The notes: a model not told the origin generated them from the letters alone. DNA of 64,000 bases from Miscanthus floridulus (GCF_019320115.1 NC_089584.1:104027111-104091110), one strand, 5' to 3'; positions 10,405 through 21,950 are shown, counted from the first letter of the stretch. A program made the numbers and translations.

Positions 10405-11573
10405 TAAGATTAACAAATTAAAATCACACAGATATCTCAGAATTGACGGACATCACCTATTACTTGAATGACCCATAAACACATGCATCCCATGCTGAGT
10501 TAGAATCTTATATTCAGATGGACATGTTTTACCATAAGAAATATAACCAACTAAGCTACACTCATGAGCATCCAAGAGCAGTGAATTGGGTGTCTAATTG
10601 TAAACTTAAATTCTAAGGCTCAATTTAAACTACCACTAGAAATCCCATAAACTGTTGCAAAATCTGTAATTAAGTTTTTTTTTTCCTAGCATGCTCTAAC
10701 TTACCCTCGGCCGGATGGTGGTGATACTGTAATGTTGCGAATCAACGTGGAGCAAGCTTTAGAATAATTAGTTACTATCATATTTGTGGGTATCAGCTAT
10801 TCTATTGGACGTAAGATTTTTTCTGGTTAGATTTTAAATGGACTTTTTTCAGTGGATATATATCTCGATCCATAACCACCTTTTAGTCGTGCGTTATAAA
10901 AAGGTTTGATGGAGTCTCTAATTTAAAACATTCCGATTCCTTGAGAAGTAAGCAGTGTGCTGTCTGCTGCGTGCGGGACACGGTGGTTGCGAGAGTTGCT
11001 TAACTGACATTTGGTGTGGCAATGTAGAGTTTTTATGCTCGTGGCTAGGATTATCTGCATATTTTTCAGTGTGCATGAACAACGTGCCAATGCGCCAGTA
11101 CGCGCTGGCGGTTGGCCGTCGGTTGGTTGGTTGATTTGTTCTGCGCTAGAGTTTTTATATATATATATAAATATGTGCTAGAGAAATTAAAGCTGAGCAC
11201 AGCATAGAGGTAGCTCGGGCGTTGCTCTCATTCCTACCGTCGTACGCCCTCCTTTTCATAAACCCAGCCATCACGATTTCACTTCCTCTCAATTTTCAAG
11301 CTTGTTCTCCTGCTCCTCGTGGCCATTTCCATGCCACTACTGGAGGCTCGACCACTTGGTACACGTCTCCTTACTTTTTTTTTGAGTTTGGTACACGTCT
11401 CCTTGTTAGTTCTTACTATGTCGAATTGGCCGCAGTGAAGCAGCCGTACGTCGTAATTTACGTGTTCTTTTGATCCCATCATCGGCAGGTGTATGTGTAT
11501 ACCATAACCACGATGGTCATCACAGCTCGCTGCTACCGTTAGCCAAGGAAACGTCGAACTCAACTCAGACGAC

Positions 11574-14500
11574 CACTACGTAAAAAACAATTTTTAGCGA
11601 CGGTTTGATTTTTTTTTAGGGGCGGAGCCGCCCCTACAGTGATGTGCTCGGGTGTCCAGACACCAGCCGCCCTTACAAATGGAGTCTGATTTGTAGGGGC
11701 GGCTCAATCACCAGCCGTTCCTAGAAATGCTATTTGTAGGGGCGGCTAGTGATTGAGCTGCCCCCTACAAATAGCCCCGTATTTATAGTTTCGATTTATA
11801 GGGGCGGCTCAATCACCAGCTGCCCCTACAAATGACCCACATATAAAACAGATGCAGCACATTCTTCCTTCTCGGATCACTCACTCCAACCTATGAAAGA
11901 AAGGTGGGGAGGCCTTGGGCACCTCCAAAAAATTACTCTACTAGGGGGAAGGTTTTGGTCTTAAATTCTTTGGTGAAGAGGTCATAGAAGGTAAGAAATT
12001 GCTATTCCATACTTTTTTGAAGTTTTAATAGTTAGTTAGTGAGTAATTAGAATTTTGGTTTTCTCTCTCTTCTATGGTGCTTGAGCTACTTATGAAGCAA
12101 ATTAGATCTAAGTTTTAAATGTACTAGGGTAAATTAGGGAGGAAAACAAGATCATACCCTTATTTGGTCCATGTTTTTTGATTTTAGTGAATAATTAGTT
12201 AGTTTTATGGATGTTTCTTGTGCATGTGGATCTAGATCTAGGGTTTGGTTTTTTTTATTAATTTCGTTTTTGTAAATTTATGTTTGATGAAATTGGACTA
12301 GGGTTTGTATGAAAGATATTGGGTAAAGTATAATTGTTGTCTTTGAAAATGTTTATTGTAATCAATAATTATGTATTTTAATTATTTATGGATAAATGGG
12401 CCATTAATTAATTTTCCTTTACCATGGTGTGTTTGTATGCTTCATGTAATTATATTAGATTTATATTTATATATATCTGAAGTATATACAATTATTCTCA
12501 AGTAATTATTAATTTATTTCATTTATATATATATCTGAATAAGTAGTCCTTTAATGTTTGTTTTGTTGTTGTTGTAAAAGATGAAGTACAAGAACTCTTG
12601 GATGTATGGTTCGTTAAGGTTCAAGGCAGGTTTCTGTGAAGAGGTGGATAAATTTATTGAAGCCGCAAAGAAGCATGCAACGACATTGAAAGAGAATAAG
12701 GATACAATTATTTGTCCATGTAAAGATTGCAAGAACCGTATGGCATGGACAGATGTGACTATCATCATATCACATTTGATTATGCGAGGATTTGTTGAGG
12801 ACTATACAGTGTGGATTCATCATGGTGAAACGATTATTGTTAACGACGAGGATGAGGAGGAATACGACGACGAAACCATAGAATCTCTGTCCCAATATTT
12901 AGCAAAGCTTGATGCATGAATGGATTTTGAGTTTGGCAATGATTCCAATGAACAAGGTGGTGATGCTGGTGGTTGGGATGGTAACAACGAAGGTGGTGCC
13001 AATAATGATGGTGGAGCACGTGTCGGAGATGAAGATGATTTAGAGGACATGATTCGAGCCCTTAGACCAGAGATTTTACTAAATAACCCGAAAGATCTAA
13101 AAATTTTGGAAAGGGTGACAAAAGCATCGAAAGAGACTGTGTATGGTGTTGAAAAGGGTTGTCGACACATTGGACATTGCTACGTTTTGTGCTTGAGCTG
13201 CTCATTCTGAAGGCTAAGTACGGCTGGTTAGACTATATTTTCAATGATCTATTGCATCTCCTATCATGGGTGCTGCCACAACCAAACTCAGTTTCTACCA
13301 ACACATACCAAGCGAAGAAAGTCATAAGTCCATTGACAATGGGGGTTAAAAAAATCCATGCATGCCCCAACCACTATATACTTTTTTGTGGCGAAACGTT
13401 CAAGTCACTGGATAAATGTCCCCGGTGTAGGGCCAGCCGGTACAAGAACAATGACCTTTATAGTGGGGATGAAACCTCCACGAGGAAAAAGAGGAATAAG
13501 AAGGGTACAAAAAATATGGTACAAGAATCTCAGCCCCCAGAGGACACTCCATTAGGCAACGATGTAAAGCAGAGAAGAATTCCTGCCTTGGTAACGTGGT
13601 ACCTGCCAGTGACCGACCGCTTGAGACATATCTTTCTAAACCCTAAAGAAGCCGCACTCATGACATGGTGGAATGATGAGCGCAAGGTGGATGATGATAA
13701 GATTGCACACCCGGCTGATTGTAGTCAGTGGCAAAGGTTTGATGAGAAGCACAAAGAATTAAGCGATAACCCAAAGAATATACGGGTTGGCTTGAGCACC
13801 GATGGAATGAATCCCTTCAATGAGAGGATGAGCGACCACAGCACATGGCTAGTGATCTTGACCATGTACAACATCCCAATATGGTTGTGTCAGAAAAGAA
13901 AGTACCTTCTCCTCACTATTCTTATTTCTAGCCCTAAACAACCAGGCATTGATATAGACGTGTTCCTCGAGCCTTTGATGCAAGAAATAGAGAGGCTATG
14001 GAGGCATGGGGAGCAGATGTACGATACGTTCTGAAAGGAGGACTTCATATGTAGAGCAATAATATTTGTTACTATCAATAATTACCCCGCGCTGTTTGCT
14101 TTGTCTGGACAGATCAAAGGGAAGACGGGATGCTTGGTTTGCTTAGATGGTACTACATGGGTGTACCTGGATGCATCCAAGAAGATAGTTTACCTAAGGA
14201 ACTGACGCTTCTTAAAGACAAGTCACAAGTACCACATCAAATTGTTCTTTAGATTTTATGACAATGCCCCGAAGATTGAACCCCCTCCGGAGAGACGTCA
14301 TAACGGAGAACACGTGTACAAAATGGTGAAAACATACGCATCGTCTATGGAAAGAAGAATCCGGATGGGACGAACAGAGATAGATGCACACCTCCTGTCG
14401 AAGGAGTACCTTTCAAGAAACAATCAATCTTCTTTCAGTATCTGCCTTATTGACCAGACTTGGAGGTCCCCCATGCCATTGATGCTATACACGTGCAGAA

Positions 14501-15467
14501 GAATGTCTTTGAGAGTCTCATTGCTATCTTGATGGACACAGGCAAGTCAAAAGATGGTCTGAAAGCACGGAAAGACATAGTGCAGCTAAACATGATGCCA
14601 CAACTTCACCCGGTACCTGAGGCTAATGGAAAATACACTCTGCCCGTGGCGTGCTTCAACCTAACACCAGACAAGAAGAGAGCTATATGCACTTTCCTGG
14701 AGGGGATCAAAGTCCCAACTGGATTTTCAGCAAATGTGAAGAAACTAGTGTCGATGAAGGACTTGCCAATAACACACTGCAAGGCTCACGATTGCCATGT
14801 GACGCTGATAGTGTTTCTATCTATTGCAATCAGGGCTATAAAGCTAGAGTTCTTAAAAATGGCCATCACCCGCATGTGCTACTTCTTTTTGAAGATCTCA
14901 CAGAAGACAATTGACAAGCAAGAGCTGAGTGACCTACATGAATTTGTGGTGGAGACACAAAATCAACTGGAGATGTGTTTACCTCCTGCTTTTTTTTATA
15001 TAATGCCACAGCTCATGATTCACATGGTTCATCAGATATAGACGTTGTGCCCTTGCTACTTGTATGAAATGTGGTCCTACGAGCGGTTCATGTCGGTTCT
15101 AAGTCGATACATGCATAATCGAGCATACCCAGAGGACTCCATGATAGAGGGTTATAGTACTGAAGAAGTCGTCAAGTGCTGTCGAGAGTACCTAAAAGTA
15201 CAGAAAGGGATCGATAAACCCGATTCTCGTCACAAGAGTAGGCTGGCTGGAAAGGGCACCAGTGGTAGAAAAGTGTTCATCGACCATGGTTACAAAGAGA
15301 TGAGTCGGGCGCATTACAGTGTCTTGCAGAGTACACAACTGATGCAACCGTACATTGATGAACACTTGGCTATTATTATGACGAAGAGAAATAGCCGTTC
15401 GGATGATTGGGTCATGAAACAACATAAGCAACGACTAACTACATGGTTGAAGGACCAAAGCAAGCAG
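11574..15467 (+). mobile_element. 3'-truncated CACTA (En/Spm) element
   Basis: The 5' end is CACTACGTAAAAAAC, immediately after GAC. From 11610 to 11850 a subterminal region holds repeated direct and inverted copies of TAGGGGCGGCT and AGCCGCCCCTA, typical of CACTA subterminal repeats and able to form hairpins. Transposase sequence follows. No matching 3' terminus (ending GTAGTG) is seen; the element stops at 15467, inside the transposase region, where the second duplication copy begins. The empty target is visible at 17265-17267, within CAGACGACGCCC. Confidence 0.85.
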
Positions 15468-15476
15468 CTTTTTTTT
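12581..15476 (+). pseudogene. CACTA transposase (TNP2-like), broken
   Basis: The N-terminal part begins MKYKNSWMYGSLRF and carries the Cys-rich transposase-associated block (CPCKDCKNR). The middle matches the TNP2 domain (CPNHYILFCGE, CPRCRASRYK, GLSTDGMNPF, LSGQIKGKTGC, HVQKNVFESL). The C-terminal part matches DUF4218 (SDLHEFVVETQNQLE, EMWSYERFMSVLSRYMHNR). Breaks are an in-frame TGA at 12917, a frameshift near 13160, stops near 14031 and 14200, a frameshift near 14330, and stops near 14450 and 15039. It cannot make an intact protein. The C-terminal end is cut by the duplication junction. Confidence 0.88.
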
Positions 15477-17267
15477 AAGTAAAGCTGAGCTGTTTTGAAA
15501 AAAGTATTTGTCAAAATAGCTTCACCAATGGCTCATGAGTGAGAGAGCTATAATAAGCTATTATTTTCAGCTTCATTTCAGCTCTTGTCTCTATGAGAAG
15601 AGGAGAAAAACAGTTTCACCCATAAAACTGTTTTGAAAATAAGTGTTTGAAAAAAAAAAGAACAGCTCTGTGGCACTAAATTCCCACATGGTACGTATCT
15701 ATAGTAGAAGAGTATGAGCCCGTACAAGGTGGTTGCAAGCAGGGCTTCTCCGATCAAACATTGATCCCCGAAGGCCTCAAAGCAAACCCCACGCTTACGA
15801 AGCTAGTAGTAGGAATCTGATTAGCACAGACTAATGGGCCAAATGGGCTGTCTACTACGCGTCGTTGTCTATTCTGGGCCATTCTTTGCTCTCAGGACTT
15901 AGCCACGTCGGTCAATGGGCCCAATATGTCGGTCAACAGGCCATTCTTCTCTGTTCTCCTCCAAAAGGTCGAAACACTCATCGGGTAAAAAACACTGCAA
16001 AACTCGATAAACCCTCCTCTCAAAAAAAAAAAAATCGATAAACCCCTATAAATACACATGCACACACTTAACATTTATGAATACCTCTAACAAAGAGCCG
16101 AAAGATTATAAGATTAACAAATTAAAATCACACAGATATCTCAGAATTGACGGACATATCACCTATTACTTGAATGACCCATAAACACACGCACCCCATG
16201 CTGAGTTAGAATCTTATATTCAGATGGACATGTTTTATCATAAGAAATATAACCAACTAAGCTACACTCATGAGCATTCAAGAGCAGTGAATTGGGTGTC
16301 TAATTGTAAACTTAAATTCTAAGGCTCAATCTAAACTACCACTAGAAATCCCATAAACTGTTGCAAAATGTGTAATTAAGTTTTTTTTTTCCTAGCATGC
16401 TCTAACTTGCCCTCGGCCGGATGGTGGTGATACTGTAATGTTGCGAATCAACGTGGAGCAAGCTTTAGAATAATTAGTTACTATCATATTTGTGGGTATC
16501 AGCTATTCTATTGGACGTAAGATTTTTTCTGGTTAGATTTTAAATGGACTTTTTTCAGTGGATATATATCTCGATCCATAACCACCTTTTAGTCGTGCGT
16601 TATAAAAAGGTTTGATGGAGTCTCTAATTTAAAACATTCCGATTCCTTGAGAAGTAAGCAGTGTGCTGTCTGCTGCGTGCGGGACACGGTGGTTGCGAGA
16701 GTTGCTTAACCGACATTTGGTGTGGCAATGTAGAGTTTTTATGCTCGTGGCTAGGATTATCTGCATATTTTTCAGTGTGCATGAACAACGTGCCAATGCG
16801 CCAGTACGCGCTGGCGGTTGGCCGTCGGTTGGTTGGTTGATTTGTTCTGCGCTAGAGTTTTTTTTATATATAAATATGTGCTAGAGAAATTAAAGCTGAG
16901 CACAGCATAGAGGTAGCTCGGGCGTTGCTCTCATTCCTACCGTCGTACGCCCTCCTTTTCGTAAGCCCAGCCATCACGATTTCACTTCCTTTCAATTTCA
17001 AGCTTGTTCTCCTGCTCCTCGTGGCCATTTCCATGCCACTACTGGAGGCTCGACCACTTGGTACACGTCTCCTTACTTTTTTTAGTTTGGTACACGTCTC
17101 CTTATTAGTTCTTACTATGTCGAATTGGCCGCAGTGAAGCAGCCGTACGTCGTAATTTACGTGTTCTTTTGATCCCATCATCGGCAGGTGTATGTGTATA
17201 CCATAACCACGATGGTCATCACAGCTCGCTGCTACCGTTAGCCAAGGAAACGTCGAACTCAGACGAC
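15468..17267. repeat. Direct duplication, copy 2 (empty CACTA and MITE sites)
   Basis: Second copy of 9397-11573. It lacks the Tourist MITE and continues past the CACTA insertion point without interruption into 17268 onward, so it represents the pre-insertion arrangement. It starts inside CACTA coding sequence at a shared CTTTTTTTTAAGTAAAGC block. It carries a TATA-like run at 16861-16872. Sequence differences from copy 1 are at the level expected of alleles or recent paralogues. Confidence 0.85.
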
Positions 17268-17549
17268 GCCCTCTTTGGTAACAGCGGAGACAGTGTCGCC
17301 TCGGCCTCGCCGTCGTCGCCGGACGACGCGCTGCACCAGCTCGCGCGCTCGCCGCCGTCGCCGCTCTCTCGCCGGCCCACGAGCGGCGCAGGGCAGCTCT
17401 CGGCTAGCAGAGGGCCAGGACCACGAGTAGGCGGGGCGCGAAAACCGTCTGCTCCCCCGCCGTCCGGTGGGCCGAAGCCGCCGCACCGGCTGAGTAGCGA
17501 GCAGGCGGGCCCAGGCCGCCGGTCGTCGATGTGTCGGACGTGCTCCTGA
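16985..17549 (+). pseudogene. Possible two-exon secreted-peptide gene, start codon missing
   Basis: A hydrophobic signal-peptide-like segment (NFKLVLLLLVAISMPLLEA) is followed by a possible donor at about 17063 (CTTG|GTACACG). A possible acceptor lies at about 17187 (ATCGGCAG|GTGTATG). Splicing there keeps the frame and joins to a GC-rich, Pro/Ser-rich second exon ending at 17549. Its C-terminal part has PPPSGGPKPPHR, only faintly like CLE or IDA peptide motifs. No ATG precedes the hydrophobic segment in frame; the first in-frame ATG is inside it (17033). The TATA-like run upstream fits a promoter. Copy 1 carries an extra T in the signal segment and a CACTA insertion in exon 2. Family membership is not established. 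Confidence 0.25.
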
Positions 17550-17832
17550 TTTGTGTGCTGCAGAGGATGGTGGTTGGCCTTGGCCAGGGTAGCTCCAGTG
17601 CGGTTCATATTCCGAATGTTTTTTCTCTCGTATCATTATACTAAGTATAAGAGTTTAAACGAACATACGACGCGCTTGTATCGAGCGTTGAAGAGGTCAA
17701 CTTAACACAGCCGTAGCTACACCATCCTAACTAGGAGACCTCTAGATTCAATATTATATTAAAGGAAAACAACCAATACCGACACAACGACGCGACCTAG
17801 GAGGCGGCCTTGTGACGTCGCGGCTACCTGGA
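17550..17832. other. Spacer, no feature recognised
   Basis: Short stretch between the duplicated region and the next ORF; no gene or repeat identified. Confidence 0.4.
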
Positions 17833-18351
17833 TCAAACAACCAGGAAGAATTCGTCCAGAGCTTCGGCTTTGGACGCAGTCAAGTCGCCGCCGAAAAGCC
17901 TGTCATAGGCCTCCAGCTTCGACGCGGATGGCGTTGATGGACCTTTGGTGAAGCACATACGCTGCATGATCAGCACCTCACCACGCTCGGAAACAGGTAC
18001 TCGAGAGAGGAGCTGAGCCGCCAACCGCCTACTCCACCACAGCATCACTGGCTTAGCAGGATGCTCACAAATTAGAGGAGAGTCCCTCTTATAGGTCACT
18101 TCGTTGATGGAGCTATCGAGGCGGCGTCTGGCGGAGCCGTCGGTTGTCCATTTTTCGAATGTTGTTCGAGGTATGCAGTTGATGTCGAACGGCATGTCGA
18201 TAATTACGGATGCATCCATCAACCGTGTAGGGGTCCGGTTGCAGGTGGTTTTCTCACAAAATGCGCTTGGACGCGGCTCGCCGGAGTAGGCGTGTACGCA
18301 GCCCGGTAGGGCAGGGGGAGGGATTGCCCGTGTGTGCATGCATGCATGCAC
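17833..18351 (-). CDS. Hypothetical ORF, possibly repeat-derived
   Basis: 172 codons on the minus strand. I do not recognise the family with confidence. The C-terminal half (RVPVSERGEVLIMQRM followed by SKLEAYDRLFGGDLTASK and EALDEFF) reads like real protein sequence and resembles the ends of dispersed grass hypothetical ORFs of likely transposon origin. The N-terminal Met-His-Ala-Cys start derives from a (TGCA)n simple repeat and is probably not the true start. It may be the last exon of a decayed gene or element. Confidence 0.3.
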   Translation of the reverse strand: MHACMHTRAIPPPALPGCVHAYSGEPRPSAFCEKTTCNRTPTRLMDASVIIDMPFDINCIPRTTFEKWTTDGSARRRLDSSINEVTYKRDSPLICEHPAKPVMLWWSRRLAAQLLSRVPVSERGEVLIMQRMCFTKGPSTPSASKLEAYDRLFGGDLTASKAEALDEFFLVV

Positions 18352-18762
18352 TTGGAAACTCAGCCAATCGTGAAGCGCATTCTAGCATGCGAGAGCTGCA
18401 GCTAATCTAGTCTGGTGCTGCAGTTAATCTTGTGCACAAAGTTGCACCACTCGTCTTGGTATCTGCAATTTTTTCCATTACGCCTAAAAAAGCTGCCTAG
18501 AGGGAGTGACGGGGGTCGTGCGAGGCTGCTTCTGGGCCGGCGGGAGTTCCGGGGTGCTCGGCTGGCGGCGTGTGTAGCGACCAGCGGCCCGGCCTGGGTT
18601 TGTAGCGGATTTGCGGATGTTGTCGTAGCTTCGTTGAGACCTCCTGAAAGGCTGAAACGTGTATATATACGGAGTAAGTTCGAATCGAAGAGCTTGATTA
18701 AGCAGGACGGAGCAGTTATGGCTTGGACATGGATAGAGAAGTCGTAGTACTTCTGCTATTAA

Positions 18763-19041
18763 GGTCCTGTTTGGTTCCAAATAAATCACCTACTTATAAG
18801 TTAAAAAGTGAAAAAGTGACTTATTTTGTCAAACACCACCAACTTATAAGTCACCCCTGCTTATAAGTTTTAAGTTGGTTCACCCCTGCTTAAAACTTAT
18901 AAGTCACCATTTTTCGCGTGGGGCCCACACCTTCAATGAACTTATAAGTCATCTACAACCAAACAGGCATGACTTATAAGTCACTGGTTTTCAGTCACCT
19001 GACTTAATAAATCACCTGACTTATGAAAACCAAACAGGGCC
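18763..19041. mobile_element. Tourist-like MITE
   Basis: A 279-bp element with ends GGTCCTGTTTGGTT and AACCAAACAGGGCC, flanked by exact TAA duplications (18760-18762 and 19042-19044). The interior repeats ACTTATAAGTCA in both orientations and can fold over most of its length. No coding capacity. PIF/Harbinger (Tourist) by TSD and TIR. Confidence 0.85.
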
Positions 19042-19549
19042 TAAAGCTGGAACCACCTGTCCGGCCGGCTAGCAGTACCCGTGCTTAGCACCTAGCATAC
19101 CACCACTCCACCAGAGAGGTCGGTCTACTACTACTACTCACGATTTCAAAGAGGTTCAAAACAAATGTTGTCAAAAAAATAAAAAAGAGGTTCAAAACAA
19201 GATCGAAGAAAGCGCCCCCGATATCTTTGCCAATCTCTTGGGATTCGGCCCGCTCCTCTCCTCGAGACCACAGTCTCTTTCCCGTTTCATGAGACAGACG
19301 ATAAAGGAAAGGAAAGCAAAGTCAGGAAGGGGGGCCACCTTGCTGGGCGGGCTGCGGGCGGCAGCGGCAGCGGCAGACAGAAGACAGAAGAGAGAGAGAG
19401 AGAGACGCTGCTGCTTGTTTGCTTGAAGAAGCGTAACCGAGCCAAGGAGATTGGTCAGATGGATCAAGCTGTACATGCACGTCGGGGGCCCGCAACGCTT
19501 CCATTGACCGTTTGGCTGCATCATTCATCAATGCTGTAGACCATAACAT
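19042..19549. other. Spacer with GA microsatellite
   Basis: No gene recognised. A purine-rich run (GAGAGAGAGAGAGAG) lies at about 19390-19405. Overlapping ORFs on both strands have no family motif. Confidence 0.4.
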
Positions 19550-19735
19550 AGAATTATGTGTTTGACACTGAAATAAATTAGTTTTTCGTATTTGACATTT
19601 AAAATTTTAAACTTTCTTATCTGACACCGAGTTAAATTTTTCTTCCATATATGACACTACCATCCATTCATCTATTAGTTGACTATTTTGACCGTGTTAG
19701 TTTTTTTTATTAGTGCGACAAACGTACCCTCTTGT

Positions 19736-21198
19736 ACCAGCAGTACCCTGACCACAATCCCACGCTCCTCCAGACCCAGCAGCTCTTCGCCCAGGTCCTT
19801 TCCGACACCTCCACCACCAGCGCCCTCGTCGCCGTGCTGGTCGACGCCCAAGGCAACGACCCCTAGGATCCACCCTCCTTGAATAGTGCAGCCACGGGCG
19901 CGGTGGAGCTGGCCAATACCTCGTCACCACCGAAGGGCAGCAGCTGCTTCAAGGACGCGGTGAGCATGGCGTTCTTAAGAGGCATGGAAGAGGCCAACAG
20001 ATTCTTGCCCGGCGCCGGTGGCTACACGGCGGATTGTAGGGGCAGGAAGAAGAGGCTTGACGTTGACGGAGATGACGAGCAGGTGGAGGGCAGGAGCAGC
20101 AAGCAAATGGCAGCTGACGGTGAGGACTCAGAGGAAGCCGACGCGCGAGAGATGCTAGACAAGCTGATGCTCAACGGCGACGCCGAACCAATCCTCGCCG
20201 ACGACATGCAGGAGCTGCGCGCTGCCATGGACATGGCCAAGACGCCGCCGGGGAGGCTGGCCGGCACCAGGGAGGATCCGGGTCAGCAGCAACAGGCGGT
20301 GGACCTCCACTCCATGCTCATCCGCTGCGCCGACGCCGTGGCCGACAACGACCGCCGCAGAGCGGTCGATCTTATGCAGCGGATTAGGTACCACTCTTCG
20401 CCGAGCGGGAACGCCACGCAGCGGCTGGCACACTGCTTCGCCAAGGGGCTGCAGGTGCGGCTCAACGGCACGGGGAACCTACACTATCGGGCGTCGTCGT
20501 TAATGCCAAAAAGCGCCTCCTCCTCATCGGGTGTCCAGCTCAGGGCGATGCAGTTCTTCATGGTCACGTGCTGCTTCCTCCCGGTGAACATCCTCTTCTC
20601 CAACAAGTCCCTCTACAAAGCTGCCGCTGGGAGGAAGAAGTTGCACATTGTGCACTATGGTCTGGACCATGGGCTCCAGTGGGCAACCCTGCTCTGGTGG
20701 CTCGCGCGTAGGGAGGGCGGGCCACCGGAGGTGCGGCTCACCGGCATCGACGTCCCACAGCCCGGGTTCCGTCCAGCGCGGCTCATCGAGGAGGCGGGGC
20801 GTCGGCTCACCGCTTGCGCGTGCCAGCTCGGCATGCCGTTCAGGTTCCGCGGCATCGTGGCGAAATCGGAAGCGGTCCGCGCGGGCGACCTGGACATCGA
20901 TCCCGACGAGGTGCTCGCCGTCAACAGCCTGTTCCATTTCATGACGCTGACGGACGAGGGCACGATGGCTACTGACGACGGCGAGGCAGGCACAGACCCC
21001 ATCGGCGCGGTGCTCGGCGCCATCAGAGAGATGAAAGCCGTCCGTGTTTGTCCACGCGGTCCTCAACGCGTCGTACAGCACCGCGTTCTTCGCGACGCGG
21101 TTCCAGGAGGCGCTCTACAACTTCACGACGCTGTTCAACACGGTGGACACCATCTTGCCGCAGGACAACGACAGCAGGCTGCTGTTCACAATATATTG
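19736..21198 (+). pseudogene. GRAS-domain gene fragment (SCL9/SCL14-like), broken
   Basis: Upstream in the same frame the text YQQYPDHNPTLLQTQQLFAQ leads to an in-frame TAG at 19864. An open frame of about 390 codons follows. It contains the LISCL-type acidic region (KRLDVDGDDEQVEGRSSKQ), a leucine-rich LHRI start (VDLHSMLIRCADAVADNDRR), the VHIID equivalent (LHIVHYGLDHGLQWATLLWW, with HYG in place of DFG/DYG-like residues), and the LHRII/PFYRE entry (ITGIDVPQPGFRPA-type, VNSLFHFMTLTDE). One extra base at about 21038-21042 shifts the frame. The continuing family frame (VFVHAVLNASYSTAFF, then FNTVDTILP) runs to about 21198, where homology stops before the PFYRE end and SAW. GRAS proteins are transcription regulators; this copy looks non-functional. 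Confidence 0.85.
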
Positions 21199-21287
21199 TG
21201 ATATTTATAATTTTCTTATTTGACAACCTGTTCATCTATTATTTCTCTATTTGGCATCATGTATTTCTGCTACAAAAAAGGACATTC

Positions 21288-21401
21288 ATGTTATTTTACC
21301 AGTCACTTGACCGCCGTTACTAGCCCAAATGAACGACAATGCTAATGTTATTTTACCAGTCACTTGACGCCATTACTAGCCCAAATGAACGACAATGCTA
21401 T
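21288..21401. repeat. 57-bp tandem duplication
   Basis: Two adjacent copies of a unit of about 57 bases (ATGTTATTTTACCAGTCACT through ACGACAATGCTA) differ by a short deletion and few substitutions. The second copy runs into the right inverted repeat of the GRAS-carrying element. Confidence 0.85.
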
Positions 21402-21639
21402 CTAGGGAAGAAAATTTTAACTTGGTGTTAAATAAGAAAGTTTAAACTTTTTAATGCCAAATACGAAAGACTGATTCATTTTAGTGTCGAATATATAATT
21501 CTCCCAAACCATAAACCATGGCAGGGCCGCTGCGTGTGGGCGCGCGCGCTGCTGCGGCGGAGGCAGCGACCGCTGTGCAGGCTCGAGAAAAAAAAAGCAG
21601 CGCAAACAGCTGACAGCCATTGGCCCATTGCTCACTTGC

Positions 21640-21950
21640 TCCCTCCTCTCCTTTTGCCCCTGCTCTCTTCTGTCCAGTCTCTCTCTCTCTCTCTGGGTCT
21701 CACATCAAAGCCGCCAGCTGCTTGGTTTTACTAGTCGGCTTCCCTTCCCTTCCCTTGTGCGTTTGGGGACACACGCACGGCCCTCCCTTGCCCACCTCGC
21801 TTCCCCGCGCCCCAGCAACTGCCGTGCTCGCCCGAGCCGGTGAAAGGCCGTCGAGGACCAGCAAGCAACATGGCCTCGGATGAGCCCCACGAAGCTGCAC
21901 CCAGGCCGCCATGGCCGCCTCGAGACCACGGGGTGGACGCGGAGGGATGA
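21640..21950 (+). other. Putative orphan first exon
   Basis: A CT-rich leader (TCTCTCTCTCTCTCTGGG at about 21680) is followed by GC-rich sequence and a strong splice donor (GATGAG|GTGAGTCC at 21950/21951), after which composition turns AT-rich as in a grass first intron. Two ATGs are candidates: at 21870 a frame that closes with TGA just before the donor, or at 21911 a frame that stays open into the donor (MAASRPRGGRGGMR). No downstream exon could be identified, so this may be a lost gene, a non-coding transcript or a fragment. Confidence 0.3.

Larger units (their letters stand above)
9397..11573. repeat. Direct duplication, copy 1 (interrupted by CACTA)
   Basis: This segment is repeated at 15468-17267 with only scattered substitutions and small indels. 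Differences are: a replaced interval (about 9640-9880 versus 15695-15875), a 297-bp Tourist MITE present only here (10108-10404), and one extra T near 11297 that breaks the frame of a signal-peptide-like segment. The copy ends exactly where the CACTA element begins; the continuation is found only after copy 2. It contains a TATA-like run at about 11153-11170. The left boundary shares the block CTTTTTTTTAAGTAAAGC with the junction at 15468. Confidence 0.85.
19550..21502. mobile_element. Pack-MULE-like element carrying a GRAS gene fragment
   Basis: About 150 bases at the left end (from 19550, AGAATTATGTGTTTGACACT) match the reverse complement of the right end (to 21502) with scattered mismatches. 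Shared blocks include TTTAAACTTTCTTAT and TTTTTCGTATTTG-like runs. Between these inverted repeats lies a GC-rich, intronless GRAS-protein segment, while the arms are AT-rich. ACCATAA occurs just outside both ends and may be the remains of a target duplication. Long TIRs around a truncated host gene fit gene capture by a Mutator-like element; the superfamily is inferred. Confidence 0.75.

Noticed and set aside
20524..21081. 185-codon antisense ORF over the GRAS segment
   Set aside because: Antisense shadow of the GRAS frame; no motif of its own.
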